Under the pieces are notes generated by a model, which ran no database searches, was not told the origin of the DNA, and was given only the letters and a program-made list of their open reading frames with translations. From Kamptonema formosum PCC 10802 (lineage in GTDB: Bacteria > Cyanobacteriota > Cyanobacteriia > Cyanobacteriales > Oscillatoriaceae), in the NCBI RefSeq assembly GCF_000332335.1, contig NZ_KB235948.1:6096668-6160667 (forward strand): a DNA stretch of 64,000 nucleotides, written 5' to 3'. Positions 9,362 to 18,540 of the stretch are shown in pieces. The translations under genes and the position numbers were made by a program. How positions within the stretch are numbered: the stretch's first letter is position 1; the number at the start of each line of letters is the position of its first letter.

Positions 9362-9847
9362 ATGAACGCAATCTATCCAAATCGCAGAAGATTTTTACAA
9401 ACGCTAGCGCTGCTGCTGACAGTGCTGCTCATGCTTCCGCTCGCTACTGCCTGCAGTTCGCAGAGTTCGGCACCGCCACCGCCGGTTGACGACTCCCGGG
9501 GCGGAACAGTGCCTTACAATAACCCGCAACAGCCCAGGGCGCGTCAGGGGCTGTCAACCGGCCAGAAGGTGGCAATTTTGGCGGGAGCAGCCGCACTTTA
9601 CTATCTTTACAACCAGCACAAAAATGCGCAGGGAACGGGTGCGCAGGGGCAGTATTACCTGTCTAAGAATGGGCGCGTTTACTACCGCGACGCCCAGCAC
9701 CGGGCGCACTGGGTAACGCCGCCGTCGCAGGGGATTCAAGTTCCGGAATCAGAGGCGCAACAGTACCGCGACTTTCAAGGGTATAACGGCCAATCTACGG
9801 GGCGCACTTTAGAAGGTTTGGGTGCGGACCCGGTGCCGGCACAGTAA
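9362..9847 (+). CDS. Small predicted lipoprotein of unknown function
   Basis: A 161-residue protein with an Arg-rich N-terminus, a hydrophobic segment (LALLLTVLLMLPLATACS) and a lipobox LATAC, so lipidation at Cys31 and membrane anchoring are predicted. A proline-rich linker follows, then a short hydrophobic stretch (VAILAGAAALYYLY near residues 70-83), and a C-terminal part with YYLSKNGRVYYRDAQHRAHWVTPP. I recognise no named domain. A strong ribosome-binding site, AGGAGAG, precedes the ATG. The small repeat-protein gene follows after about 80 bp on the same strand, so the two may be co-transcribed. Confidence 0.75.
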   Translation: MNAIYPNRRRFLQTLALLLTVLLMLPLATACSSQSSAPPPPVDDSRGGTVPYNNPQQPRARQGLSTGQKVAILAGAAALYYLYNQHKNAQGTGAQGQYYLSKNGRVYYRDAQHRAHWVTPPSQGIQVPESEAQQYRDFQGYNGQSTGRTLEGLGADPVPAQ

Positions 9848-9930
9848 TCGCTTTTGACAGCACCGGCTGTGCGCAGTCGCTCCTAAAGTACCGGCACAGC
9901 CGCACTCTGAATTGAACAAGGAGAACCATC

Positions 9931-10206
9931 ATGCAACTCGACAGATTTTTGCAAAATATGGCAGATGCTTTCCTGGGCGGTGGCAACCGCGAACAGGATG
10001 AGGAGGAGCGATATCGCAACGCACGACCGGCGAGCGAAGATCCCTACGGCGATCCGGCGGATTCCGGGGAATTTGGCAACTTGCGACCGGCAAGCGAAGA
10101 TCCCTATGGCGATCCGGCGGATTCCGGGGATTACGGCGAGTACGCCAACGCGCGCCCAGCAAGCGAAGATCCCTACGGCGATCCGGCGGATGAGGAGTAT
10201 AGCTAG
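9931..10206 (+). CDS. Small acidic protein with three RPASEDPYGDPAD repeats
   Basis: A 91-residue protein with a short N-terminal segment (LDRFLQNMADAFLGGG, amphipathic) followed by three copies of a 13-residue repeat RPASEDPYGDPAD separated by acidic or Tyr-rich spacers. The DNA repeats are spaced 60 and 69 bp apart. A good ribosome-binding site (AAGGAGA) precedes the ATG. The repeat conservation at protein level and the good translation signal support a real gene. I do not recognise a family; the strongly acidic, Tyr- and Pro-containing repeats suggest a disordered scaffold or ion-binding peptide, which is inference only. Confidence 0.72.
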   Translation: MQLDRFLQNMADAFLGGGNREQDEEERYRNARPASEDPYGDPADSGEFGNLRPASEDPYGDPADSGDYGEYANARPASEDPYGDPADEEYS

Positions 10207-10703
10207 AATGCCGGTGAGCAAATCTGAAAAACCCTCACCAGCGCTCTCAACACGAAGATATCTGGCGTCTCAAAATCTGCGCGGTTTTTCCCTCGTTCCT
10301 GGGCAGTAGGCGGTTCCGCCACTCCCCGGACCCAAAAAGTCGCAGGGGCAACTCCCCCTTCCCACCCCCCTGCGCCGCCGGCAGCCGGCGGATCTCTCCC
10401 CCACAACCCAGTACCCGACGCCCTAACCCCCCTCCCCCCTCTTGGGGGTGGGGATTGATTCGATATGAATTCTCCCGCAGCATCATGCTATTATAAGTTT
10501 TTACCCCACTGTTGAAAAAACCTGCGCTGCCTTGGCGAGCCGAAAACCCCTCAAAGCTTCGCAACACATTCCCCCCAGCTGTGCTGAACCCACCGGCACC
10601 CCCCTGTCTGGTACCATATCAGCTAGTGCCGGCTCCTCCGCAGCAGTCCACACGGAACAGCTCGCCATACAAGCCCCACCGCAGCCCCACCCCCCACAAT
10701 AGT
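10207..10703. other. C-rich intergenic sequence
   Basis: A long stretch rich in CCCCC runs and CCGGC boxes, without recognisable genes. It leads directly into the 566-bp repeat array. Confidence 0.4.
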
Positions 10704-12270
10704 CTTTCCGGCACCCCACAAGTCTATCCAAAATTAATCAACCGTAACTCTCTACAGTCATAAAGCTGGTATTGCCATAAACACAAGGTATTTTCCAAAC
10801 AAATTTTATAACATCCGGCTATACAGTTTGGATTGAGGTTCAGGCCAGCTCCTGTCGGAAACCAACGGCACCCCCACGATCCCCGCGCATGTCCAATTAC
10901 CAATTGGCAATTTGTCGCGCCCGCCGGCCCCTCAGGATTCCCCTAACCCAGTCTGCCCTCCCCCCAAGAAGTCTGTTCGAGATTAATCTTTCGGATATAG
11001 CTGCATTCATAATGCTATACTTATTTTAAACAGCTTATTGCGGGTAAACAAATTTTATGAATTACGGTTGAAAAGTTTGTTAGAGGGCTGCGAGCCGGTG
11101 CGGCGGCGGAAAAGGGACACACCGGCACCGCCGCAAAAGCCCCCTGCCAGAGGGCACACTAAAAAACATAGGGGACACACCGGCATCCCCACATGGTTCC
11201 CTCCCCTGTGAAATTAACAATTTGCAATTTGTCACCCCCGCCGGCCCCTTCCGATTCCCCCAACCCACTCTTTCCGGCACCCCACAAGTATATCCAAAAT
11301 TAATCAACCGGAACTCTCTACAGTCATAAAGCTGTAATTGCCATAAACAAAAGGTATTTTCCAAACAAAATTTATAACATCCGGCTATACAGTTTGGATT
11401 GAGTTTCAGGCCAGCCCCTGTCGGAAACCACCGGCATCCCCACGAGCCCCGCGCATGTCCAATTACCAATTGGCAATTTGTCGCGCCCGCCGGCCCCTCA
11501 GGATTCCCCCAACCCAGTCTGCCCTCCCCCCAAGAAGTCTGTTCGAGATTAATCTTTCGGATATAGCTGCATTCATAATGCTATACTTATTTTAAACAGC
11601 TTATTGCGGGTAAACAAATTTTATGAATTACGGTTGAAAAGTTTGTTAGAGGGCTGCGAGCCGGTGCGGCGGCGGAAAAGGGACCCCCCGCCCCCGCCGC
11701 AAAAGCCCCCTGCCAGAGGGCACACTAAAAAACATAGGGGACACACCGGCATCCCCACATGGTTCCCTCCCCTGTGAAATTAACAATTTGCAATTTGTCA
11801 CCCCCGCCGGCCCCTTCCGATTCCCCCAACCCACTCTTTCCGGCACCCCACAAGTCTATCCAAAATTAATCAACCGTAACTCTCTACAGTCATAAAGCTG
11901 AAATTGCCATAAACACAAGGTATTTTGAAAACAATATTTATAATATCCGGCTATACAGTTTGGATTGAGTTTCAGGCCAGCCCCTGTCGGAAACCACCGG
12001 CATCCCCACGAGCCCCGCGCATGTCCAATTACCAATTGGCAATTTGTCGCGCCCCCCGGCCCCTCAGGATTCCCCCAACCCAGCCTGCCGTCCCCCCAAG
12101 AAGTCTGTACGAGATTAATCAAGCGGAGATAGCTGCATTTGGGAAGCTGTATTCAGCTATGTGAAAGTGTAGTAGGGAAATAATTTACATAAATTCCGGT
12201 TAAAAAGTTTATTAGGGTGCTTCTGGGCAGGGGCGGAAAAGGGACGGACCGGCACCGCCACAAGAGCGCA
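10704..12270. repeat. Tandem array of a 566-bp unit, two full copies and a diverged third
   Basis: CTTTCCGGCACC begins at 10704, 11270 and 11836, and ATCCGGCTATACAG at 10813, 11379 and 11945, giving a period of exactly 566 bp each time. The third copy degrades after about 12120 and ends near 12270. Each unit contains two related halves: CAATTTGTC plus the CCGCCGGCCCC block occurs at 10908, 11225 and 11474, spacings of 317 and 249. Copies 1 and 2 are almost identical. No ORF with family features is carried. Confidence 0.9.
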
Positions 12271-12419
12271 GGCATTGGGAGACGCGCCGGTGGCGTCGGG
12301 CAAGAGGGCCTGGAGGCTGGTGAGCCAGCGACAGGACTTGATATGATACAGTGAGCCCGGACTTTTAGTAGCGAGGGCGGTCCTGCTGCCATGTAGAAAC
12401 AGGAAATGGGAGAGAGGGA

Positions 12420-12701
12420 ATGCGGTTAATTTTGTACAGCAAGCCCGGGTGCCACTTGTGCGAGGGGTTGCTGGAAAAACTCCAGGAGATAGAAGGGCTG
12501 AATTTAGAGATAGAGATTAGAGATATTACCACTCGCGAGGACTGGTGGCAAGCCTATCAGTACGAGATTCCCGTTTTGTGCGCAGAGACTGCAGGTGTGG
12601 CCGGCGGGGGCGTCGCCGAAAAACAGCTGCCCCGGCTTTCCGCCCGGGCGTCCGCAGAGCAGCTCAAGGCAAAGTTGCAGAAATATCTTCCGATTGAGTG
12701 A
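12420..12701 (+). CDS. Glutaredoxin-like small thiol-redox protein
   Basis: A 93-residue single-domain protein of the thioredoxin fold with the N-terminal redox site KPGCHLCEGL, a CxxC motif at residues 11-14, and the cis-Pro context YEIPVLCAE near residues 48-56, as in the DUF836/glutaredoxin-like family. It likely reduces or senses thiols in the cytoplasm. A Gly-rich insertion (AGVAGGGVAEK) precedes the final helix. It starts a cluster with murE 107 bp downstream and a kinase-like gene after that, all on the plus strand. Confidence 0.85.
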   Translation: MRLILYSKPGCHLCEGLLEKLQEIEGLNLEIEIRDITTREDWWQAYQYEIPVLCAETAGVAGGGVAEKQLPRLSARASAEQLKAKLQKYLPIE

Positions 12702-12808
12702 GCAATAGTCGAAATATTAAAAATATGCTAACGTCACAAGTCATTGCCGATGGGTCAAGTACCTCGGACATGACCTGCAAGTACCTCTAGGAGGAAGATT
12801 AGAGAATC

Positions 12809-14329
12809 ATGCAACTGCGCGAGCTACTGTCAGTCGTTCCCGACATTCTGCAAATGCCCTCCGAGGCGGCTCTCCACGCCGAGGTGACGGGTTTGTCCAC
12901 CAATTCCCACGCTTGCCAACCCGGAGACTTGTTCATTGGAATGCCGGGAACGCGAGTTGATGGGGGAGATTTTTGGCCATCCGCCCTGGCTGCCGGTGCG
13001 GTAGCCGCCTTGGTGTCGGCTCACGCCGCCCAGAAAAATGGTGAGATTAATGGTGCCAGCGTCATCCCCGTCGCCGACATCACTTCTGCCTGCGCCAAAG
13101 TCGCCGCAGCCTTTTATGGCTACCCGGGGCAAAAGCTGAAGATGGTGGGCGTCACCGGCACCAATGGCAAAACCACCACCACTCACCTGATAGAATATCT
13201 CCTCAACCTCGCGCCGGCACCAACAGCCCTGCTGGGCACCCTCTACGCCCGCTGGCCCGGTTTCGTGCGGACGGCCACTCACACCACCCCCTTTGCCGCA
13301 GACTTGCAGAAACAGCTGGCGGAAGCCCTTGGTGCCGGCAGCCAAGTCGCCGTCATGGAAGTCAGCTCCCACGCACTGGCCCAAGGACGGGTGAGGTCCT
13401 GCCCCTTCGAGGTGGCGGTGTTTACCAACCTGACGCAGGATCACCTGGACTTCCACCGCGACATGGAAGATTACTTTGCCGCCAAGGCGCTGCTGTTCAG
13501 CCCCGACTATCTCAAAGGGCGGGCGGTGATTAACCTAGACGACCCTTACGGCAAGCGGCTGATTGATAAAATAAGCCCCGATCGGGTTTGGAGTTACAGC
13601 ACCACCGATCCCGAAGCCGATTTGCAAGCTATCAATATAGCATACGAACAGACAGGTGTCAAGGGGGTCTTGCACACGCCAGCCGGTGAGGCGGCGTTCT
13701 ACTTGCCGCTGGTGGGCAAGTTTAATTTGCAGAACCTGCTGGCGGCTGTCGGTGCCGGCTTGCACCTGGGTCTGGACTTGGAGAAAATCGTCGCCGCGCT
13801 GCCGCAATTCCCCGGAGTGCCAGGGCGGATGGAGCGCGTGCAAATCAGTCCCGAGCAAGACATCAGCGCCATCGTGGACTACGCCCACACGCCGGACAGT
13901 TTAGAGAACCTGCTGAAAGCCTCCCGACCGTTTATTCCCGGCAAGATGATTTGCGTGTTCGGCTGCGGGGGCGATCGCGACCGCACCAAGCGCCCTAAAA
14001 TGGGCAAAATTGTCGCTGAGCTGGCGGATCTGGCGGTCGTCACCTCCGACAACCCCCGCACCGAAGATCCCGAACGGATTTTGCAGGATATTTTAGCCGG
14101 CATACCGGCATCCGCAGAGCCAGTGGTGATCGCAGATCGGGCGGCGGCAATCCGCACCGCAATTTTGCAAGCTCAACCGGGAGACGGAGTGCTGATTGCC
14201 GGCAAAGGGCACGAGGATTACCAGATTCTCGGCACCGAAAAGGTTCACTTCGACGATCGCGAGCAAGCGCGAGAGGCTCTCAAGGAGCGCCTGTCAGCTA
14301 CAGGAGCGGGAAAACGATCGTTAGAATAA
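12809..14329 (+). CDS. murE: UDP-MurNAc-L-Ala-D-Glu:2,6-diaminopimelate ligase MurE
   Basis: A cytoplasmic Mur ligase adding the third peptide residue in peptidoglycan synthesis. The 506-residue protein has the expected three parts: an N-terminal UDP-binding domain (VTGLSTNSHACQPGDLFIG), a central ATPase with P-loop GVTGTNGKTTTTH near residue 113, and a C-terminal domain with SDNPRTEDP near residue 412. The DNPR motif is the signature for meso-diaminopimelate specificity. AGGAGGA lies 12 bp before the ATG. The histidine-kinase-like gene starts 9 bp after its stop, so they are probably one operon. Confidence 0.96.
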   Translation: MQLRELLSVVPDILQMPSEAALHAEVTGLSTNSHACQPGDLFIGMPGTRVDGGDFWPSALAAGAVAALVSAHAAQKNGEINGASVIPVADITSACAKVAAAFYGYPGQKLKMVGVTGTNGKTTTTHLIEYLLNLAPAPTALLGTLYARWPGFVRTATHTTPFAADLQKQLAEALGAGSQVAVMEVSSHALAQGRVRSCPFEVAVFTNLTQDHLDFHRDMEDYFAAKALLFSPDYLKGRAVINLDDPYGKRLIDKISPDRVWSYSTTDPEADLQAINIAYEQTGVKGVLHTPAGEAAFYLPLVGKFNLQNLLAAVGAGLHLGLDLEKIVAALPQFPGVPGRMERVQISPEQDISAIVDYAHTPDSLENLLKASRPFIPGKMICVFGCGGDRDRTKRPKMGKIVAELADLAVVTSDNPRTEDPERILQDILAGIPASAEPVVIADRAAAIRTAILQAQPGDGVLIAGKGHEDYQILGTEKVHFDDREQAREALKERLSATGAGKRSLE

Positions 14330-14338
14330 GAATACCTA

Positions 14339-16078
14339 ATGCCCATTGGCTTTGAAGACGGACAGCAAGCACTCATGGCACCGGCCCAACAAGCAGCCTC
14401 CCTCTATGAACTCGCCCTCAGCGCCCTACAGCCGCCTGTGCCGCTGCAAATCAGTCTGGCTACCCTGAAATCAGCCACCGGCAGCCTGATTGACCTGCTG
14501 CTCGACCGGCAGATTGCCGCCACCCTGTGGGTGAAACAGCCGCCGGGGAGTGCTTGGCTCTCCGAAATCGAGCGCTACCGCCAGCAGGCAGGGAGCAAAA
14601 TCTACCTCTGCCTGGAGGCAAATACACCCCCAGAGGTGGCTGCAGGTGTTGATGACCCCTCCAGGGAACTGCTGCCGGATCTGGCGCACCCAGAGGTGCG
14701 TCCGGGATACCAGAGCGGCGGGCGCATGGCGGACAAAAAGTCCCGGAGTGCTGTCTTGGAAGCGGACAAGCGGCATGGGCCGGTGAGGGCCTCACAGCCA
14801 GAGCGCCTTCCCGCCTCTGGCGGGGGCGAGACGCCGGCACCACCGCCAGGGGGGCCGGTTTTCTCTGTGGCCCTGGCACCTGAATTTTCCCTGAGACGGG
14901 AATATTTCCTGCTGGTGCTCTCAGAACAGCTGTGCGGGCTCGTCATCGCCCACCGGCCCAGGTCGGTGCGGCTGCCGGCACAGGCGGCGTCAGCCGGGGC
15001 TGGCACGCACCCCGTCTTGGCGCTGTGCTCGGCGGACAGGCAGACAGTACAGCGGGCGTGGGAGGGGCTGGGGCGGGCGATAGCTTTGGGCGCACCGGCA
15101 GCCGGCGCAGCCGGTGCTGTGGCGTCCAGCTTCCCCGGAACGCTTTCCGAGCCGGTGCCGGCAAACCCTGAGGAGCTTTTGGCCAATTGGGAGTCCCTGT
15201 TCCCCCCCGCCCTAGCCCCCACTGACGCCGGGCCGGCGTCAGCAGGCTCTGCGCCCGATTCCCTGTGGGCCAAACAAATCCAGCGACAGGAGGAAGTCTG
15301 GCGCACTGCGGTTCACTACCGGCAGCAAGCGGCAGATGCGGACGACCTCCAGCGGCAAAACCAAGAACTGCTAGAAGCCTCCCACCTGAAAGACGAGTTT
15401 CTCAATAATGTCGGTCAGGCGCTGCGGACGCCTCTAACCAACATGAAAACGGCGCTCACCCTGCTGAGTTCGGCAAACCTCAAACCCGACCAGCGCAAGC
15501 GCTACCTGCAGCTGCTCAATACCGAGTGCGACCGGCAGACCTCCCTGATTAATGGTTTGCTGGAATTGGTGCAGCTGGATATGGCCGGCGAGCACACGGA
15601 GATGCAGCCCCTCCCTCTGGCGGATATGGTGCCCGGTGTGGTCAGCACCTACCAGCCACTGGCCCGAGAAAAAGGCATCATGCTGGCTTACACTGTACCC
15701 GACGACTTGCCGCCGGTGTCTTGCCTGCGCCCCTGGCTGAAACAAATTGTTATCAACCTGCTGCACAACGCGATTAAATTTACTGCTAGCGGCGGTCAAG
15801 TTTGGGTGCGGGCAAATCAGCAGGGGGATTATATCCAGCTGGAATTTCGCGACACCGGCAGGGGCATTCCGCAGCACGAACTTCCCAAAATCTTTGACCG
15901 CTTTTATCGGGTGCGCCAAGCTGTGGATGAAGATCCGGGCGGTGCCGGTTTGGGTTTGACGATCGTGCAGCAGCTGCTGCTGCGCTGCGGCGGTTCGATT
16001 TCGGTGAAGAGTCAAATGGGTCACGGTTCGACTTTTAAGGTGCTGCTGCCGGTGTACCACAACACTGCTGATGAGTAG
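14339..16078 (+). CDS. Histidine-kinase-like protein lacking the phospho-acceptor His (DICT-like sensor)
   Basis: The 579-residue protein has an N-terminal sensor resembling DICT-type domains (SLYELALSALQPP near residue 20, FSVALAPEFSLRREYF), a coiled linker, then a HisKA-like dimerisation helix and a complete HATPase_c domain. The catalytic core is well conserved: N-box NLLHNAIKFT, G1 DTGRGIP, F-box FDRFYR, G2 GGAGLGLTI. However, the H-box reads FLNNVGQALRTPL, with Gln360 where the phosphorylated His should be. So it may hydrolyse or bind ATP but should not autophosphorylate in the usual way. It is translationally close to murE (9 bp) and convergent with another kinase-like gene with the opposite defect. 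Confidence 0.85.
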   Translation: MPIGFEDGQQALMAPAQQAASLYELALSALQPPVPLQISLATLKSATGSLIDLLLDRQIAATLWVKQPPGSAWLSEIERYRQQAGSKIYLCLEANTPPEVAAGVDDPSRELLPDLAHPEVRPGYQSGGRMADKKSRSAVLEADKRHGPVRASQPERLPASGGGETPAPPPGGPVFSVALAPEFSLRREYFLLVLSEQLCGLVIAHRPRSVRLPAQAASAGAGTHPVLALCSADRQTVQRAWEGLGRAIALGAPAAGAAGAVASSFPGTLSEPVPANPEELLANWESLFPPALAPTDAGPASAGSAPDSLWAKQIQRQEEVWRTAVHYRQQAADADDLQRQNQELLEASHLKDEFLNNVGQALRTPLTNMKTALTLLSSANLKPDQRKRYLQLLNTECDRQTSLINGLLELVQLDMAGEHTEMQPLPLADMVPGVVSTYQPLAREKGIMLAYTVPDDLPPVSCLRPWLKQIVINLLHNAIKFTASGGQVWVRANQQGDYIQLEFRDTGRGIPQHELPKIFDRFYRVRQAVDEDPGGAGLGLTIVQQLLLRCGGSISVKSQMGHGSTFKVLLPVYHNTADE

Positions 16079-16390
16079 CTGTTGGGGGGATGCCTGGATG
16101 CCCGGATGCCCGGATGGGGCAGGGGGCATCATCGCATTGGATTGTTCGTGAAACCTAGCACCTATAGCAATATACAGTTAGTTTGGGTGCGGCTACGCTG
16201 AACTTGCGAACCTTTTTGGGCTGCGCTGAACTTACGAACCTTTTTGGGCTGCGCTGAACTTACGAACCTTTTTGGGCTACGCTGAACTTGCGAACCTTTT
16301 TGGGCTGCGCTGAACTTACGAACGGGCGAAACCTCCTTGATGTCTGGATTTACAATTCCATTATCCAAAAACTAAAATCCAAAATTGTTA
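16079..16390. repeat. Intergenic 28-bp tandem repeat between convergent kinase-like genes
   Basis: About five copies of a 28-bp unit (core GCTGCGCTGAACTTACGAAC, followed by CTTTTTGG) run from about 16190 to 16322. Units vary at two positions (GCTGC/GCTAC and TTAC/TTGC). No gene is present. Confidence 0.85.
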
Positions 16391-18262
16391 TTATTCCAAG
16401 GGTAGGAAAATGGTGAGGACTTCTCCCTGTTGGGGCTTGTGCCGCACGATGAGTTTTCCGCCTAAGGCTTGAAAGAGATTTTTGGTTACGCTCAGGTTGA
16501 GGCTGAGGTTGCCGGTTTCTGGCTGGAACATCAGCAGCTGTCCGATGGATTTGATCGCCGGCTGTCCGGAGACTGGCAATTTGCCGGTGCTGTCGGCTTG
16601 AGATTGCAGCTGCACTTTGAGCTGGTGACCGGCTGGGATTACCTGCAGCTGGATGTGGCTGCCCAGGGGGAGAGAGCTGGTCACATTCTCTATTAAGCCG
16701 GTGAGGACTTGATCGAGCATGGTGGGATCGCTGACGACGGATGGCATTTTCTGGGGGAGGACGACATCTAGGGTGATGTTGCGCCGGGACGCCTGTTTTT
16801 GCCACCGGGGGATGCAGCTGCTGATCGCAGCGGCGAGGGAGGTGGGCGTTAGCCTCACCGGCACGAGATTGGCTTGTGAGGTTTCAAGCTCGACGGCTCG
16901 GAAAATTAGGCTGAACCGGTCGATTTGCTCGGTACACTCGCGATCTATCATTTCCAGCCGCTTTCTCACTTCAGCTTCGAGTTTGGGTCGTTTGAGCAGC
17001 AGGCGGGTGAGGGTGCGAATGGTGGTGAGCGGGGTGCGCACTTCGTGGGCGAGGGCTTGCAGCAATTCCACGTCTTGTGGCGGGGATTGCTCGCTGAAGC
17101 TGTTGCCGGTGGGGCTGTTGAGCTGTGGGATGCGCTGGTTGAGGGCTTCTGGGTTCAGATTTGACTTGGGGGCTGCCGGCGCAAAATAGGCGTCATTTTC
17201 TGGCAGGTTTCGGGCATTTTTTCTCTTTTCTGAATGGGTTTGGCGCTCAGCAATGGGATTGGGTTCGGATGCGCTGCGCCGGCGCGACACGGCAGCGCTG
17301 TCAAGGGCTGCTGGCAAGGCGGCGGGCTTGACGCCCGGGGGCGCTGGTATGCGGTGGCTCTCTGTCTCTGCCGGTTCTGGCTGAAATTCCAGGAGCAGCT
17401 TGGCAAACTGGGTGACTGTTTTGTAATGGGGGGCGCAAGGCGCGAACTGCTCCACTAGGCTGTCGAGATCGCAGAACTGACTGGCACTGCTGGTGAGTGC
17501 GGCGCGGGGGCGCAGCGCTTGCCAAACCTGCCAGACGACTTCTGGGTCAAAGGAAAACTGGAATGCCGGTTCGCTCCAGCTGTCTCTCGGCTGTTCTTGA
17601 TTACGCACAACGTTGTGCGTAATCTCCGGCTTTACGCTCGCCACTGGGTTAAGTCGCGGCGCTCCCAGAACGATGGCCAAACTGAAATGAGGGGTAAGTA
17701 TAACACAAAACTTCTCATTTGTCAAGGGGTCGGCGGGGAGTAAGGGCAGTATTGCCGGTCGGGAGTTTTCTGCCGGTGCGGCGCAAAAGGCGGCGACCGG
17801 CACGCGCGGACCTGCAGGGAGTGGGAGTGCCGGTAAGTGGGATTCGGCACAGGTGAATGTCCACGCCGAATAGTTGGCCACCAGGGCGGGGTGACTCAGA
17901 TGGGAGTGGGGTCCGGACAGGACTAAGCCTTTGAGAGGTGCGGGAGTGAGGGGGTGTTGCAGTTCTCTTTGCAGGCGGTAAGACTGCGCTGCGCTGCTTC
18001 CCTCTCCCAAGCGGGACAACTGCGCCCTCTGTATGGGGGTTCGGGCAATGTCTTGTTGCAAGAGACAGCTGAGGGCGGAGATGGCGCTGAACCATTCCCG
18101 TTCAGCTTTGAGGCGCTTTCGCTCAGCTTTACCGGCGCTGGCTGTCAGTCGGGAGTGGCAGAGATTGCCAGCACTGTCAGCAGCACCGGCATCTGACTGA
18201 ACTCCGTCAGCCCCTGCAAGGGCTAAAATCTCACTGACGGTCGGTAAGAACCACTTATCCAT
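16391..18262 (-). CDS. Histidine-kinase-like protein with intact H-box but degenerate ATP-binding domain
   Basis: A 623-residue protein. The N-terminal region shares a sensor-like stretch with the convergent neighbour (FCVILTPHFSLAIVLG, DPEVVWQVWQAL). A low-complexity linker leads to a HisKA domain with a good H-box, ALAHEVRTPLTTI, His406. The following HATPase region is recognisable (TMLDQVLTGLIENV; final FLPLE) but lacks key boxes: the N-box has lost its Lys/Phe partners, G1 DxGxG is replaced by ADSTGKL, no F-box is visible, and G2 reads GNLSLNL instead of GxGLGL. It may therefore serve as a phospho-acceptor for another kinase. The start at 18262 gives a plausible N-terminus. Confidence 0.82.
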   Translation of the reverse strand: MDKWFLPTVSEILALAGADGVQSDAGAADSAGNLCHSRLTASAGKAERKRLKAEREWFSAISALSCLLQQDIARTPIQRAQLSRLGEGSSAAQSYRLQRELQHPLTPAPLKGLVLSGPHSHLSHPALVANYSAWTFTCAESHLPALPLPAGPRVPVAAFCAAPAENSRPAILPLLPADPLTNEKFCVILTPHFSLAIVLGAPRLNPVASVKPEITHNVVRNQEQPRDSWSEPAFQFSFDPEVVWQVWQALRPRAALTSSASQFCDLDSLVEQFAPCAPHYKTVTQFAKLLLEFQPEPAETESHRIPAPPGVKPAALPAALDSAAVSRRRSASEPNPIAERQTHSEKRKNARNLPENDAYFAPAAPKSNLNPEALNQRIPQLNSPTGNSFSEQSPPQDVELLQALAHEVRTPLTTIRTLTRLLLKRPKLEAEVRKRLEMIDRECTEQIDRFSLIFRAVELETSQANLVPVRLTPTSLAAAISSCIPRWQKQASRRNITLDVVLPQKMPSVVSDPTMLDQVLTGLIENVTSSLPLGSHIQLQVIPAGHQLKVQLQSQADSTGKLPVSGQPAIKSIGQLLMFQPETGNLSLNLSVTKNLFQALGGKLIVRHKPQQGEVLTIFLPLE

Positions 18263-18540
18263 AGCAACACACCCCCCTGTGGACAGATGGGCATCTGTAA
18301 GAGAACCGCTTTAGCATCCACCGTAAAAGTGAAGATTATATAGTTTCTTTGTGGCAGGCAGGATTTATATCCCTTCCCTACCAGAGTACCGGCATTTTTC
18401 CCCGTGTGACAGTCGCAGAACCGAACCAATCGGTCGCAATCTCCGGGGGGTAAGGGTTAATAGGTATGGGGCATTGGCGATTGGGCATGGGGCATGGGGC
18501 ATCGGGCATCGGGCATGAAGATATGATCGCCCTATTTCCG
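18263..18540. other. Intergenic region upstream of the kinase-like gene
   Basis: This holds the presumed promoter of the minus-strand kinase-like gene and GGGCATGGGGCAT-type simple repeats near 18480-18520. No gene recognised. Confidence 0.4.

Noticed and set aside
11080-12122. Several minus-strand ORFs in the 566-bp repeats
   Set aside because: They differ in length between near-identical copies and end at copy differences, so they are chance frames.
14602-15306. Minus-strand ORF of 234 codons opposite the kinase-like gene
   Set aside because: GC-rich antisense frame over a low-complexity linker.
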